NCBI GenBank assembly: GCA_030998015.1
Contig: JARWMV010000233.1
Coordinates: 186,001 to 250,000, forward strand
From: Ceratorhiza oryzae-sativae
Lineage: Eukaryota; Basidiomycota; Agaricomycetes; Cantharellales; Ceratobasidiaceae
DNA length: 64,000 nt
Direction: 5' to 3'
Shown piece by piece: positions 24,594 to 35,379 of the stretch. The notes under the pieces are model-generated. The model saw only the letters and a program-made list of their open reading frames with translations, did not search any database and was not told the origin of the DNA. Both the position numbers and the translations under genes were made by a program. Position 1 is the stretch's first letter, and every line of letters starts with the position of its first letter.

Positions 24594-27500
24594 ATGGACA
24601 ATTTCGACAACTTTCAGTCCGAGTATGGGGCATCGGCGACGACGACACTGCGTCCATCATCTCGGGATACACACAGCGCACTGGCATCCGCTCATCCAAA
24701 CCAGCGCTCAATGCGGCAGATGCACTCGACTTGGATGCCCTTTCAATCGCCGATGATCATGTGGCGAACCGGCGTTCTGGGCTAGCCAACGATGTTGCTG
24801 CGTCATTCGACGATGAATTTGATGGAAATATGGACGAAAATGGCGAATTTGGGGTCGACCTCCCAGAGTATGCATGCAGGTCAGTGCCAGGATCTCCGCC
24901 ACTCGTAATGCTGACTGACCTCGGGCTTGCAGCTATTGTGGAATTCATTCACCGGCATCCGTTGTCAAGTGCCTCATTTGCTCGAAATGGTTCTGCAACT
25001 CGAGAGGAAACACCTCTGCCTCGCATATTGTCAATCATCTCGTGCGGGCCAAACACAAGGAGGTTGTCCTACATGCCGAAAGTCCACTTGGGAAACTACC
25101 CCCGAGTGTTATAATTGTGGCAGCAAAAACGTGTTTATGCTTGGGTTTATTCCAGCAAAAAGCGATACAGTCGTCGTGCTGTTGTGTCGGTGAGTCTATG
25201 TCGAGGCTCACTAGCTCGAATACTAAGCCTAAACAATAGACAACCCTGTGCCGCTATATCCAAAGATATCTCTTGGAATACTTCATTATGGGCCCCCTTG
25301 ATAGAAGACCGCTCGTTCTTGTCATGGCTAGTCACGCCGCCGACGGAACAGGAGCAACTGCGTGCACGACAAATCACATATGCACAGATTAATCGCTTAG
25401 AGGACCTATGGCGAGAAAATGCCAGCGCCACACTTGAAGACCTAGAAAAGCCTGGAGTAGACGATGAGCCACAGCCGATTTTACTGCGGTGAGTTCGCCT
25501 TGATGCCCAGATTAGCAGAGAGAATCTTCAACCCAGGCTCATAGATACGAAGATGCGTACCAGTACCAGAATATCTTTGGACCACTTGTCAAAATCGAGG
25601 CCGACTATGATAAACGTTTGAAAGAGTCGCAAACTCAGGACGACATTATCGTGCGCTGGGACCAGGGTCTCAACCAGAAGCGTATAGCTTGGTTCAATTT
25701 TCCCAAGCTCGAGAGTGGCGAAGTTCGGTTGGCCGTCGGCGACGAGCTCCGGTTGCGTTATCATGGTGACAGTCATAATTCTTGGGAGGGATCAGGTCAC
25801 GTTTTGAAAATACCCAACAGTGAGTCGTTCTATGTTTATATGATTTTTTTTTTCTGAAACCTGTAAAGATGTGTCGGACGAAATCGCACTCGAACTGAGG
25901 AGAAACGACGGAGTCCCCGTCGATTGCACCCACGGGTTCTCCGTGGATTTCGTCTGGAAGTCGACCAGTTTCGACCGAATGCAGCTGGCTATGAAGACCT
26001 TTGCCATTGACGAAAAAAGCGTCAGCGGTTATATTGTACGCATTTCCACCTCTGATCCCTGGATACGTCTGACGGCCCTACCTTAGTACCACAAACTTCT
26101 AGGTCACGAACTCGAGCCATCTATCCTCCGCACCCAAATGCCCAAACGATTCTCAGCTCCCGGTCTTCCCGAACTCAACCACTCCCAGATGTATGCCGTC
26201 AAGAGCGTACTCCAAAAACCCATCTCGCTCATCCAAGGTCCCCCCGGAGCGGGCAAGACAGTAACATCGGCTGCTATCGTATACCATCTCGCAAAAATGA
26301 ACCCCGGCCAAGTCCTCGTCTGTGCCCCATCCAACGTAGCCGTCGACCAACTCACCGAAAAGATCCATGCCACGGGGCTCAAGGTCGTTCGACTGACAGC
26401 TAAATCCCGAGAAGCACTCGAAAGCTCGATCGCGTTTTTGACGCTACATCGTCAAGTCGCCGCCTACACAGCTCATACCGAACTGCAAAAGCTGATTCAG
26501 CTCAAGAACGAGCTCGGTGAACTTAGTCAGTCGGATGAGCGCAAGTACAAAACCTTGGTGCGGAACGTGGAGCGGGAGATATTGGGCGCTGCGGATGTGA
26601 TTTGCTGCACGTGTGTTGGAACGGGCGACCCGAGGCTCGCCAAGTTGAAGTTTAGGACGGTTCTGATTGATGAGGCTACTCAAGCTGCCGAGCCAGGTGA
26701 GATTCTATGCCTGGCATCTTGATTACCAAATTAATCGCTACTTTTACAGAGTGCATGATCCCGATGGTCCTTGGTTGTAAACAGGTCGTCTTGGTTGGCG
26801 ATCATCAGGTACGCCTGGCCAATCTAGGGAACCATGTATGATCGTCAATCGTTTCATTTTTAGCAACTCGGACCCGTCATTATGAACAAGAAAGCCGCAC
26901 GAGCCGGCCTAACGCAATCCTTATTCGAACGCCTGGTCGTCCTCGGCAACCGTCCAATCCGACTACAGGTTCAATATCGCATGCATCCGTGCCTTTCCGA
27001 ATTCCCTTCAAACATGTTCTATGAGGGAACTCTTCAGAACGGCGTCACGGCCCCCGAACGATTACGCAAAAACGTCGATTTCCCTTGGCCAGTCGCTGAT
27101 ACGCCGATGATGTTCTATCAAAACCTTGGTCAAGAGGAAATCTCATCGAGCGGTACCTCGTTTTTGAACCGGTAAGCTATGGTGAGATGCGATTGCCGGG
27201 TCCATGTTGAATGATTATCAGAACCGAAGCGTCCAACGTCGAGAAAATCGTTACAAAGTTCTTCAAAGCGGGGGTTGTCCCAGGTCAAATTGGCGTCATC
27301 ACCCCTTACGAAGGACAACGGTCATATATCGTCAATTATATGCAGTACAACGGAACCCTCAAGAAGGATCTCTACAAGGAGATCGAGGTCGCTAGCGTAG
27401 ATGCGTTCCAAGGTCGAGAGAAGGACTACATTATCCTCAGCTGCGTACGAAGCAACGAACACCAAGGGATCGGATTCTTGAACGACCCCCGACGACTGAA

Positions 27501-28329
27501 CGTGGCGCTAACGCGAGCCAAATATGGCGTCGTGATATTGGGAAACCCCAAGGTTCTGAGCAAGGTCTGTGCCCTCAGCTCATGGTCGAGCAAAATTATT
27601 AAACTTTTTTTTCTATATAGCACCCACTCTGGCACTATCTGCTCACACATTACAAGGAGAAACAATGTCTCGTAGAAGGGCCACTAAACAATCTGCAACC
27701 TAGCATGATACAGTTTAGCAAGCCTCGGCGCACCAACAAATCCATGGAGCAATTCCGGAGACATGACTTTAGCGATTCTGAAGGAACAAGTGGAGCACCC
27801 GTATTAAACGATGGCAAGTCAACGTTGTTCGAATCGGAAAGAATGCTACTGACTCTTCCTAGTTCGTCGAGCTTCGACAAGTGCCTACGATAGCAACTTT
27901 TACCGTACCCATGATCCCCTGGGTTACATTCCTTCAGACGTCCAGTCCCTCAAGTCTTCGACGTCTGGCCTGCCTCACTTTGGGGTCGCCGCGTCGTTTG
28001 GTCCGTCTAAACAAAAGTCATCTGCTGGTCCAAAACGAGCTCCCTATGCGAGCTACGCGAGCTCAATAGTTTCCCAAGACATTGCCGGGACAACAGGTGG
28101 AACAGATGCGAGCAGTGTTGCCGGCTCTCAGTTTGAGCATAACGGCAGCATTGCATTTTCTCAATCCGATAGGCTGCGACGGCGAAACTCGCTCACTTCG
28201 ATGGCTGGAACATCAGACCTGGGAAGCATATCAGCCTACGATTACAAGAGTCAGGACAGCGTCATTGACGCCGATGACGCTGAATCGCAGTACTCGCATA
28301 GCACACAATCAGGCGTAACTGAGTTCTAG
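24594..28329 (+). CDS. UPF1: Upf1/Nam7 RNA helicase of nonsense-mediated decay
   Basis: Eleven exons (24594-24879, 24933-25189, 25240-25488, 25545-25819, 25869-26035, 26087-26696, 26750-26808, 26864-27171, 27222-27564, 27621-27813, 27863-28329) give about 1,071 residues. The Cys/His-rich zinc domain that binds Upf2 lies at about 93-180 ([20 protein letters not shown]). Helicase motifs of superfamily 1 follow: GPPGAGKT (about 463-470), [40 protein letters not shown] and [11 protein letters not shown]. The C-terminus is Ser/Gln-rich with several SQ sites, typical of the Smg1-phosphorylated tail. Two G runs each need one more base to keep the zinc domain in frame (24627-24630 and 25090-25092). 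The last intron is GC-AG (gcaagt). Confidence 0.97.
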
Positions 28330-29647
28330 CGATCAGTACCTTGGATGTGGATGTTTCTCTGGGTTCGAGCAGGATTTTCGTATGGTGTATGAAATTTTGC
28401 AAATAATTTTACTTATTAGATGAAAAGCTCCCAAGAAACAGATACCCCTAACTAGCACTTAGGTACGAGCCTTGGCGAGTGCCATCTACCACGAGGCAAC
28501 CGGGATGCGCGGCGTTAGAATTCATTTCAAGGCCTCGTGGCGGACACCCAACTTCTCAATGCTCTTCGCCCCTGTCCTGAGGCCACCTCTGTTGCCAACC
28601 GCAATGACGATACACCGCCTTGTCGAGTCCCACCAGATTGGCGCTAATTTCTACACGCGTTCGCTGCGTTGCATCTGGCACTTCCATCCTGATTAGCGGA
28701 GTTGGATTGCAATGAGGTGATCCTACTTAGTCCAGTTTAGCCTTTGAGAAGTAGGGAAGGTGTTCTCCTTTGGATCGCTTTGCCTACTAAATAGCAATCA
28801 TACCTGAACCTGTGTTCTTCATCCCAAAAAACGGAGGTGTGGCTGTTGCAGAGTTCTCGGATTCACGCCAGCGCCAAATGGGGTCAACTCGTAATGTGTG
28901 CCGAGCGCTACGAGCTAGCCGCTTGCGAATCTGCTCTAACGGGACTATGGTAGAACACAGTGTGGTACCTAATGATCCCCCTTGTGATCCCCCAGCTTAT
29001 GTGCTAATCCCACCTTTCCCTTCTACGAGTTGAAAGTTTCAAGAGTAAGTAAATATGATGTAGTACCATGCCTTGAACGACTCAAACTATCACTGCCAAA
29101 TCCGCCGGAAGAGTCCTTGTGGGCGCCCCAAGCGCTTCTGAGTGATAACTATTATCAAGATTGATCATTAGGGGGCAATTTTGGGCACTCGTGAGCCATC
29201 TTAATAATATGTATCACCTACGAGCACATGGTGTTAGTGACTGTAGGCCGATTTAGCAGTGCAGCACGCAATTCAGCACAATTTTGGGTGTTTCTCGTCC
29301 ATTCGTTCTGACTTCTCTGATGGTTAATATATTTTGCCTTGGGGAAGCTGTGCCTAAATATTCAATCTCAGAAATGAACCGCGATTCAGTTGAGTATTCT
29401 CAGGCAAAACCCGAAAATTTGGCCCGCGCAAACTAGAAGCCCAGTGTCTAAGTATACCTTTTAGCGCTCATGAGACCCTAGTAGCGCTGGTAGTCCGCGC
29501 TGCATGGAACCTAGTGAGGGCTAAAAAGCATACTCAGAAATCTGGTGCTACTTTGTGCTAGCTAGATTTTCGGCTTTTGCCCGATTTTTCGACATATGGG
29601 TCGGCGTCTGGAACGATAGCCCCTATTATCGGATATTTGTCAGGGAC
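28330..29647. other. Intergenic stretch, no supported gene
   Basis: Frames at 28472-28696 and 28812-29033 show no features. AT-rich with no obvious repeats. Confidence 0.5.
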
Positions 29648-31986
29648 ATGGGTTGCAACGTTTCTAACCAGCAGGCATACTCGTGTTCTAGAAATCTCTC
29701 GAGTAGTAAGCGCCCGCTTGGATCGGCAGCTATCCCTTTCGTCAGCATCCGTCTGAACGTTTATATTCATTTCAGTCGAACATGGCGCTGCGGATATCGA
29801 CCAAACACCTGCGCAGCTGAATTCTTGGGTGCACGGTATCATGACTGCGACCACTCTTTTTGCCGATTGGACTTCAGTGTCAAAACCTTGCCCTGCGACT
29901 GCTCTTCTTGAACAGCTCATCAAGCATCTCGCGCACGATGTTTGTTCCTTTCGCGGAATACTCAAACATCGTATCACTTCATCGAGACCATCCGTACTCT
30001 CATCGACGAAATCAATGAACTTATTGAAAGGGTCAAGGATGCAGATGACTGGGAAATTTTTGAAGACTATACCAACGCGATTGATCCGCTCGAGGGGTAA
30101 GTGAAGGTGGCAACGTTACGCATCTGATTAGTTCTGACGGCCAACAAACAGATTTCTGCTAGATATTGGACTAGATGAGCCAGTTGACGAAGACGTGGAT
30201 TTACTAGACTGGTCGACGGTGGATAGCTTTACTATTTTCATCGATCAATGGGAGAAGAACCGCGCAACCATTCGGGAGAGACTCAAAACACTGAGAGAAG
30301 ATAAATTTTTCTCGGTATGTCGACGCACCTTGTTTCATACAAAAGCAGTTGATACCCTTTGCACTAGAAACTGCTGGCTAATAAGCGGACGCCACAAGAG
30401 GATATCGATGCTGCATTTAAGCATGATGACCGCACGCTTTCGAAAGATTTGGCCGCTGGTATCAAAACTGACTTGAATCAAGCGAAGAATTCGGGTACAT
30501 TGTGCGTGATATTCTCGTTCCAATTGAAATTCCTCTCATGCACTTGAACCAGTCCAAAGAAGATGGCCCCACTGGTCGATGAAGTCATTCGTGGAGTAGG
30601 TGCTGTCGACGGTCGTTTCAGACTGGCCACATCTCTTCCTGAGGTAGGCATTGGCATTCGCTGTTTCGTCAAACCCAAGCACTCATCGATGGATTAAACT
30701 CGCGTAGAATTGGGATGTTTTGGCTATCAAATCGATGATGGCTGTGTACGGACTTGTCAAGGTTGGGGCGAATGAAGATATATTGGTGGAAACACGTCTT
30801 CATTTGAAGCTCCACCAACCGTGGATGATTGCAAAAAAGTGAGTACGAGGAGTAATTTCTTGTGTAAGTTGCATGTACTCATGAAAAATCCAGTCTTATT
30901 GGAGCCCTCATTGGTTATTCCGAAAACAATGGCACTGCAGAGGGAGTAAAGAAGCTGTACGATGACCTGTTGGAACAGTTCAAGGTATGTGTCTGTAACA
31001 TGCCCAATACTGCTCAATCACTGAACAATTCTCAAACTCAACAGCTTCGCTCTGGAAGAGATTTGCCCGCATCGTATGCCGAGATTATCAAGATGGTTGC
31101 AAAGATTGGCCGGTCATATCACGCGCGGTCATTATTGATGGCCACTTTATGCCGCGAATTAGCCGCCAGTTATCGTCAAAAAGAAGAGACAAATGAACGG
31201 CATTACCTCGCTATTCAAGAGTAAGTGGTGTCCGGTTATTCAACAGATATTTGTCTCTGATACGCTTTAGTGCGTTTGACCAAACTTTGACAACGCTTGA
31301 AAAGGCTCGTGGCACCATGGAATCAGAGATGGGCTTGGCGGGACTATCAAAATTGTCAAATTTCGATATAGATAAATATGAAAAGGAGGCTTGCGTTTCA
31401 GATTTCGTGTCGTCAGCCGTAGAGCTGTCGTCGTGCTTCAAGACATTAGGGGTAAGCATCAATCAGCTTTACCAAATTCTTAATATGACTTGACGATATT
31501 CTCAGCTGCAGGAATCGAAGAGCAGTGTTGAGCGCCTGAAATCAGCCGCCGAGAAGGATAAAGCTCGTATGGAGAAGGTCAACTCGAGGGTGCAAAAGGT
31601 TTGTCCTGCTGGTATGATGTCGCCCCTAGTCTAACGTCCTCAGATTACTAACCAAATCGATTTTGACGAGACCAACACCATCGAAGTGACGGTTAGTATA
31701 CGGGAGGGTCAGGCTAGTGGGACGGCGATCGGAGAGCATACACGTACGTGGTTGATGCATCGCGTTGAATCGCCTTGATCTTACCAAGACCGCCTGAACA
31801 GTTAAAGCGCCACCCACATCGCGTCTAAGCGCTATTGGCTGGAAGATCTCAAGGATTACTGAATTTAAAGATAAAATAAGAACCACCGAGTTCTCCTACG
31901 AACACAATTCTACTTCGGTGTCTGCCAGCAGCGATATCAAAACACTCGCGAACGACAACAAGTTGACCCTGGTCATGATTGTGTAA
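29648..31986 (+). CDS. Unrecognised 13-exon helical protein with possible acylation signal
   Basis: A full phase-consistent model gives about 558 residues: 29648-29705, 29776-29939, 29987-30096, 30152-30314, 30368-30501, 30553-30643, 30708-30838, 30894-30984, 31045-31220, 31271-31451, 31506-31598, 31644-31743, 31802-31986. The product is almost all charged helix (RVKDADDWEIFEDYTNAI, QWEKNRATIRERLKTLRE, SVERLKSAAEKDKARMEKV), so coiled-coil or helical bundle is likely, and it ends in a short beta-type region. The N-terminus MGCNVS fits an N-myristoylation motif with a neighbouring palmitoylatable Cys. Exons 1-3 are less sure: the 47-bp intron 29940-29986 has a weak donor (gtttgt) but removes an apparent double frameshift. 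No family recognised. Confidence 0.7.
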
Positions 31987-32134
31987 ATTTCAAGCTTATT
32001 CTGCCCCCGTAGATATGTCCCTTCATCCTTTGTGGCTTCATTCGATGTTTTGATGTTTTGTATACACTTGAATGCATTACAATTTCTACAAGTCACTTTA
32101 GGGAATCAACACAGCCACCGTACCAAATCTGGCC

Positions 32135-32140
32135 CACGTG
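32135..32140. promoter_or_regulatory. CACGTG motif upstream of the APC15-like gene
   Basis: CACGTG (in cccacgtgagg) 32 bp before the ATG at 32173. See the other CACGTG entries. Confidence 0.45.
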
Positions 32141-32172
32141 AGGCCACAACCATTCTGTGAAGTTCCAAGAGC

Positions 32173-32774
32173 ATGGTGTCTTCGATTTCGCCTACACTAC
32201 TACCTCAACCTCAACTATTTCCATTCTTGCTCCCCAAGCCCCATCAACCGTACCCCACGCCCATACCTCGCGATGGGCTCGCTAAATTTAGTCACCGACG
32301 TGATCTCAAAGAAGAGGGGGACATCTTGAGCGACGAGGAGATGGAAGTCGAAGAATCGGTAAGAGATAAATGAAACCAGAGACAATTTTTCAATGAGAAA
32401 AATGACATTATTTAGCTCGTAGACATAAGATTTATGGCCACAACTTCTTAATCCCTCTAGGCAAGCAAATGACGCTGGACGAAGAAAATGCCGACGTGAG
32501 TGCCGGACCCCGAACTTGCTCGTTGTAAATGTTATTTGAACTTGGGGAAAACAAGGTTGGGGAACCATCCGACCAGGGTTCGACCGAGACGACCTCTCGA
32601 TCGCGTTCGCGATCCCCGACACGCTCCGCCTCGGCGTCGGCCGACGAGCAGGTCACTGATCTAGACGCAGACATGCAGGATCTGGATGCAGATGTTCCAA
32701 ACGAAGACTCGGAAGCGAGCGTGGTAGCCGATCAGAGTGCGGATGATGACGATAGAGTTGACGAGGGGCTTTAA
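32173..32774 (+). CDS. APC15 (ANAPC15)-like subunit of the anaphase-promoting complex, tentative
   Basis: Three exons, 32173-32358, 32416-32495 and 32556-32774, give about 161 residues. After a Pro-rich N-terminus (LLPQPQLFPFLLPKPHQPYP) and an acidic patch, exon 2 contains YGHNFLIPLGKQMT, which resembles the short NNLVPIGK element of animal APC15. A long acidic tail follows (VTDLDADMQDLDAD), as in that family. APC15 helps the APC/C remove checkpoint proteins. Exon 1 ends one base out of phase with exon 2; one extra G at 32358-32359 would fix it. A Ser/Arg patch (SRSRSRSPTRSASAS) precedes the tail. Assignment rests on one short motif and general composition. Confidence 0.45.
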
Positions 32775-33059
32775 TGTGTCATTGTTCCGGGGTTAGCTGG
32801 CTCTAGCTCGAGTTGGGGCGCTGTAATCGAGCTTGCATGATAATTAAACAAGGATGATTGAGTTGTGTATCTGTGTATGCGCAGCAGACGTCAAGTTATA
32901 GACTCTTGTCGTGGTAGAGGGGATTCCGCTAAATTCACCCGTGAACCAGAAATTATAGGATTCCAGGTGCCCGATCGCATATTACTATATTACAACGGCG
33001 AGTTAGCCTGGGCTAGCAACTCGCGGCCAAGCTACGACACAGCATCGTTTGGCTGCTCA

Positions 33060-33928
33060 TCATCGGCTGTTTGCACCATGCCCTCCCCCGTCCCCCGGAA
33101 GCGTAACTCCAAGCTCATATTTCATCGGCTTTGCCTTATTTCTGGATTGGCTATGGCTATATAGCTCCCATGCCGTGGTCCCCAAGCATTCTCGGAACTG
33201 GTCAATACCAGCATACATTTTGGAGCTGCATTCTACATAATGCCGAGCTCCGACTCGTCTAGCCAGCTCGATCCCCTAGATCATCTCCATCAAACTCTCC
33301 GTATTTGGATTAAAGTAGTTCCACTCACGGTTTGAGTGTTCACAAGCTGTTCAGGTGCGCGTTGGCTGCGCAAGTCGCTTTTACAACCCACGAGGATCTT
33401 CAGGACACCAGGACAGTAATAATCGATCTCAGGCTTCCATTTCCACTCGATGTAGTCTAGACGGTCTAGGTCGTCGATCGCAAACACCAGCACCATAATA
33501 CCCGTACCGCTGATATATAAGATTCGGTGATTTTTGGCCTACCCCGCTTGTTCTAGTACCTACGGATACGATAATGGCCGGAGCCGTTCAAAGTCCAACG
33601 GTTCGCTATCCCAAAGGTGCAGTTCAACTTGTCCGTGTGTCGTGTGCACTTGGGTGATATATGGTTCGCCCCTCGATGGCGGAGGCTCTTCATCGGTCTG
33701 AGCATAATCTCAACATTTGGCACGTTTGGAGGCCTGACTCACGCCACTCACCCAAGGTGCTCTACTGGCGCACGCCCACACCAAGCTCGATTTCCCCGCT
33801 CGGTCGCTGCCCACAAACATGACTTTGATCCGTAATGATTCGGTCTCGCTATTGTACGTGATCACATCCGGCGTTGTTCTAGTCGGTTTGTTTGATTTGC
33901 GGCCAAAGATTTTACGGAGTGATTTCAT
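33060..33928 (-). CDS. Divergent Rho/Ras-like small GTPase, tandem copy 1
   Basis: Exons on the minus strand, 33928-33752, 33697-33564, 33509-33329 and 33275-33060, give an open 235-residue protein. The P-loop is GSDRAGKS (residues 40-47), the base-recognition motif appears as VGCKSDLR, and HYVECSSK matches the Rho G5 region. FERLRPLSYP matches Rho switch II, but the preceding DTAGQ is replaced by DSEPL, so the catalytic Gln is missing. A long basic N-terminal extension precedes the fold and no CAAX box is present at the C-terminus (ends GANSR). It is probably a GTP-binding protein with weak or no hydrolysis. It is paired with the copy at 34.3-35.1 kb. Confidence 0.85.
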
Positions 33929-34262
33929 GTTGTTTTGGTCGTCTCGAAGGATGGAAAACGGGAGATGACAGGGGCTAGGATTGGATGGAGGTGGTAGATG
34001 GACTCGTGCGCAAAGTGAGAGGCGATGTAGTGATCATAGCCATCCCGTCCGTAACCCGGATCAAAAAGATCATCTTCAAAAGTAGACGCGCGGGGACGAA
34101 TTAGACTCGGACAGAGGGAGAGGCTGTGGGCAGGCCGAGTAGTGGTACTCGTAGCCACATCTGAATTTGGCTGGAAGAATAGTGTACAAGCGACGAACGC
34201 GGGTCTCTATTACAATCCTTTAAAAAATGGTGGGTTGGATCAAGTGGGTTATGACGGTAACG

Positions 34263-35116
34263 TCAAGCTTTGGCCACACCAGCGGCGGGCGCGGCGTTTT
34301 CTTCTGGGAGTGTGATGGAAAGTTCATGGCGCAGGGGTTTGGACCGATCGTCGGACTTGCTGTGGTTGTACAATTCCCATGCCAGCGTCCCGATACACTC
34401 CAAAAGTTTTTCAATCCCAATGTATTTTGTCGGGCTGCATTCTATGTAATGCCAAGCTCCAAGCCTCGAGCCAAGTCTACTCCCTAGGACCGATCCATGA
34501 GACCATGAATCGATTTCAGACTGGAGCACTCACCGCCTGTGTATCCACAAGCGACGGCGCACCGCTTTGGCTACGCAAGTCACATTTGCAGCCCACGACG
34601 ACTTTTGGGATGCCAGGACAAAATGATCTACTTCGGGCAGCCATTTCTTCTCGATACTGTCTAGACTATCTGGGTCGTCGATCGCAAAGACGAATACCAT
34701 GATACCCGTGTCTCTGGACCTCTGTGAGCGGGTGGTTTTCAATCGATTTTGGATGTTCCAACACTCACGGATAGAATAAAGGCCGGAGTCTCTCGTAATC
34801 GTCGTGTGTCGCAGTATCCCAAAGAAACAGATCTGCTACCATGAGCAGTGTCGGCCTCGGCTCCAAGGTGCTCATACCTGGCTTCAGGTGAGCCACTACT
34901 CATCTACAAATGTAACGTCTAGTTTCAGGCGCTTCGTCGGCTGATTTCCGCTCACCCAAGGCGTCCTATGGTCGCAAGTCCATGCCAAGTTGGACTTGCC
35001 AACTCCAGAATTGCCCACAAGTACAACTTTGACTCGGAGCGATTTCGTTGCTTGATGTACCGAATTCCAGTGAGTTTATTCGCGTTGCGGCCAAAAATTT
35101 TGCGCAGCGCGTTCAT
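34263..35116 (-). pseudogene. Divergent Rho/Ras-like small GTPase, tandem copy 2 (two frameshifts)
   Basis: The same layout as copy 1: ATG at 35116 (MNALRKIFGR), P-loop GNSGVGKS, a phase-0 donor after TPW, then RLRPLFYP, then FVFAIDDPDSLDSIEKKWLP, the G4 region and HYIECS, ending at 34263. Exon 1 is 161 nt, one short of a multiple of three, and needs a base near the CC at 35067-35068. The G4 exon needs one more base in the AAAA at 34620-34623 (TTTT on the coding strand). With those the frame is open. The switch II lead-in reads WDTATHDDYERL, closer to a normal Rho than copy 1. Either a young pseudogene or a good gene with base-call errors. Confidence 0.7.
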
Positions 35117-35331
35117 TCTGAATCAACGGGGGTGGAGGGGCTGGAGGAGAGAGAAGCGAGGATATTAGGACCAAAGGAAGGCGGTGCATTGGTCACAGCC
35201 ATAGCGCATGTCATATCGGGATGTGGGGCAGGATGAGAGCAGGGGCGAGGAATTATCTGTTCCGAAAAGGGGCACCCATATAGCGTTCTCGCAAGAACCG
35301 GAGCACACAGCCACCAGGGTCCTGTTGATGT

Positions 35332-35337
35332 CACGTG
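35332..35337. promoter_or_regulatory. CACGTG motif between GTPase copy 2 and CTF18
   Basis: In tcacgtgacc, 42 bp before the CTF18 start and about 215 bp upstream of the divergent GTPase copy 2. Confidence 0.5.
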
Positions 35338-35379
35338 ACCGTGACGCGCCGCGTTGGTGCTTGTCTCCCATTCGTCGAT

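Noticed and set aside
29938..29980. Short frame reading MFVPFAEYSNIVS inside the helical gene, implying two frameshifts
   Set aside because: A 47-bp GT-AG intron at 29940-29986 restores phase across both sides without any sequence change, so I preferred splicing. RNA data could reverse this.
33925..34158. Upstream frame that overlaps the start of GTPase copy 1 by ATGA, with a similar case before copy 2
   Set aside because: Both frames begin with GTG rather than ATG, so uORF translation is not supported; the shared upstream sequence simply reflects duplication.
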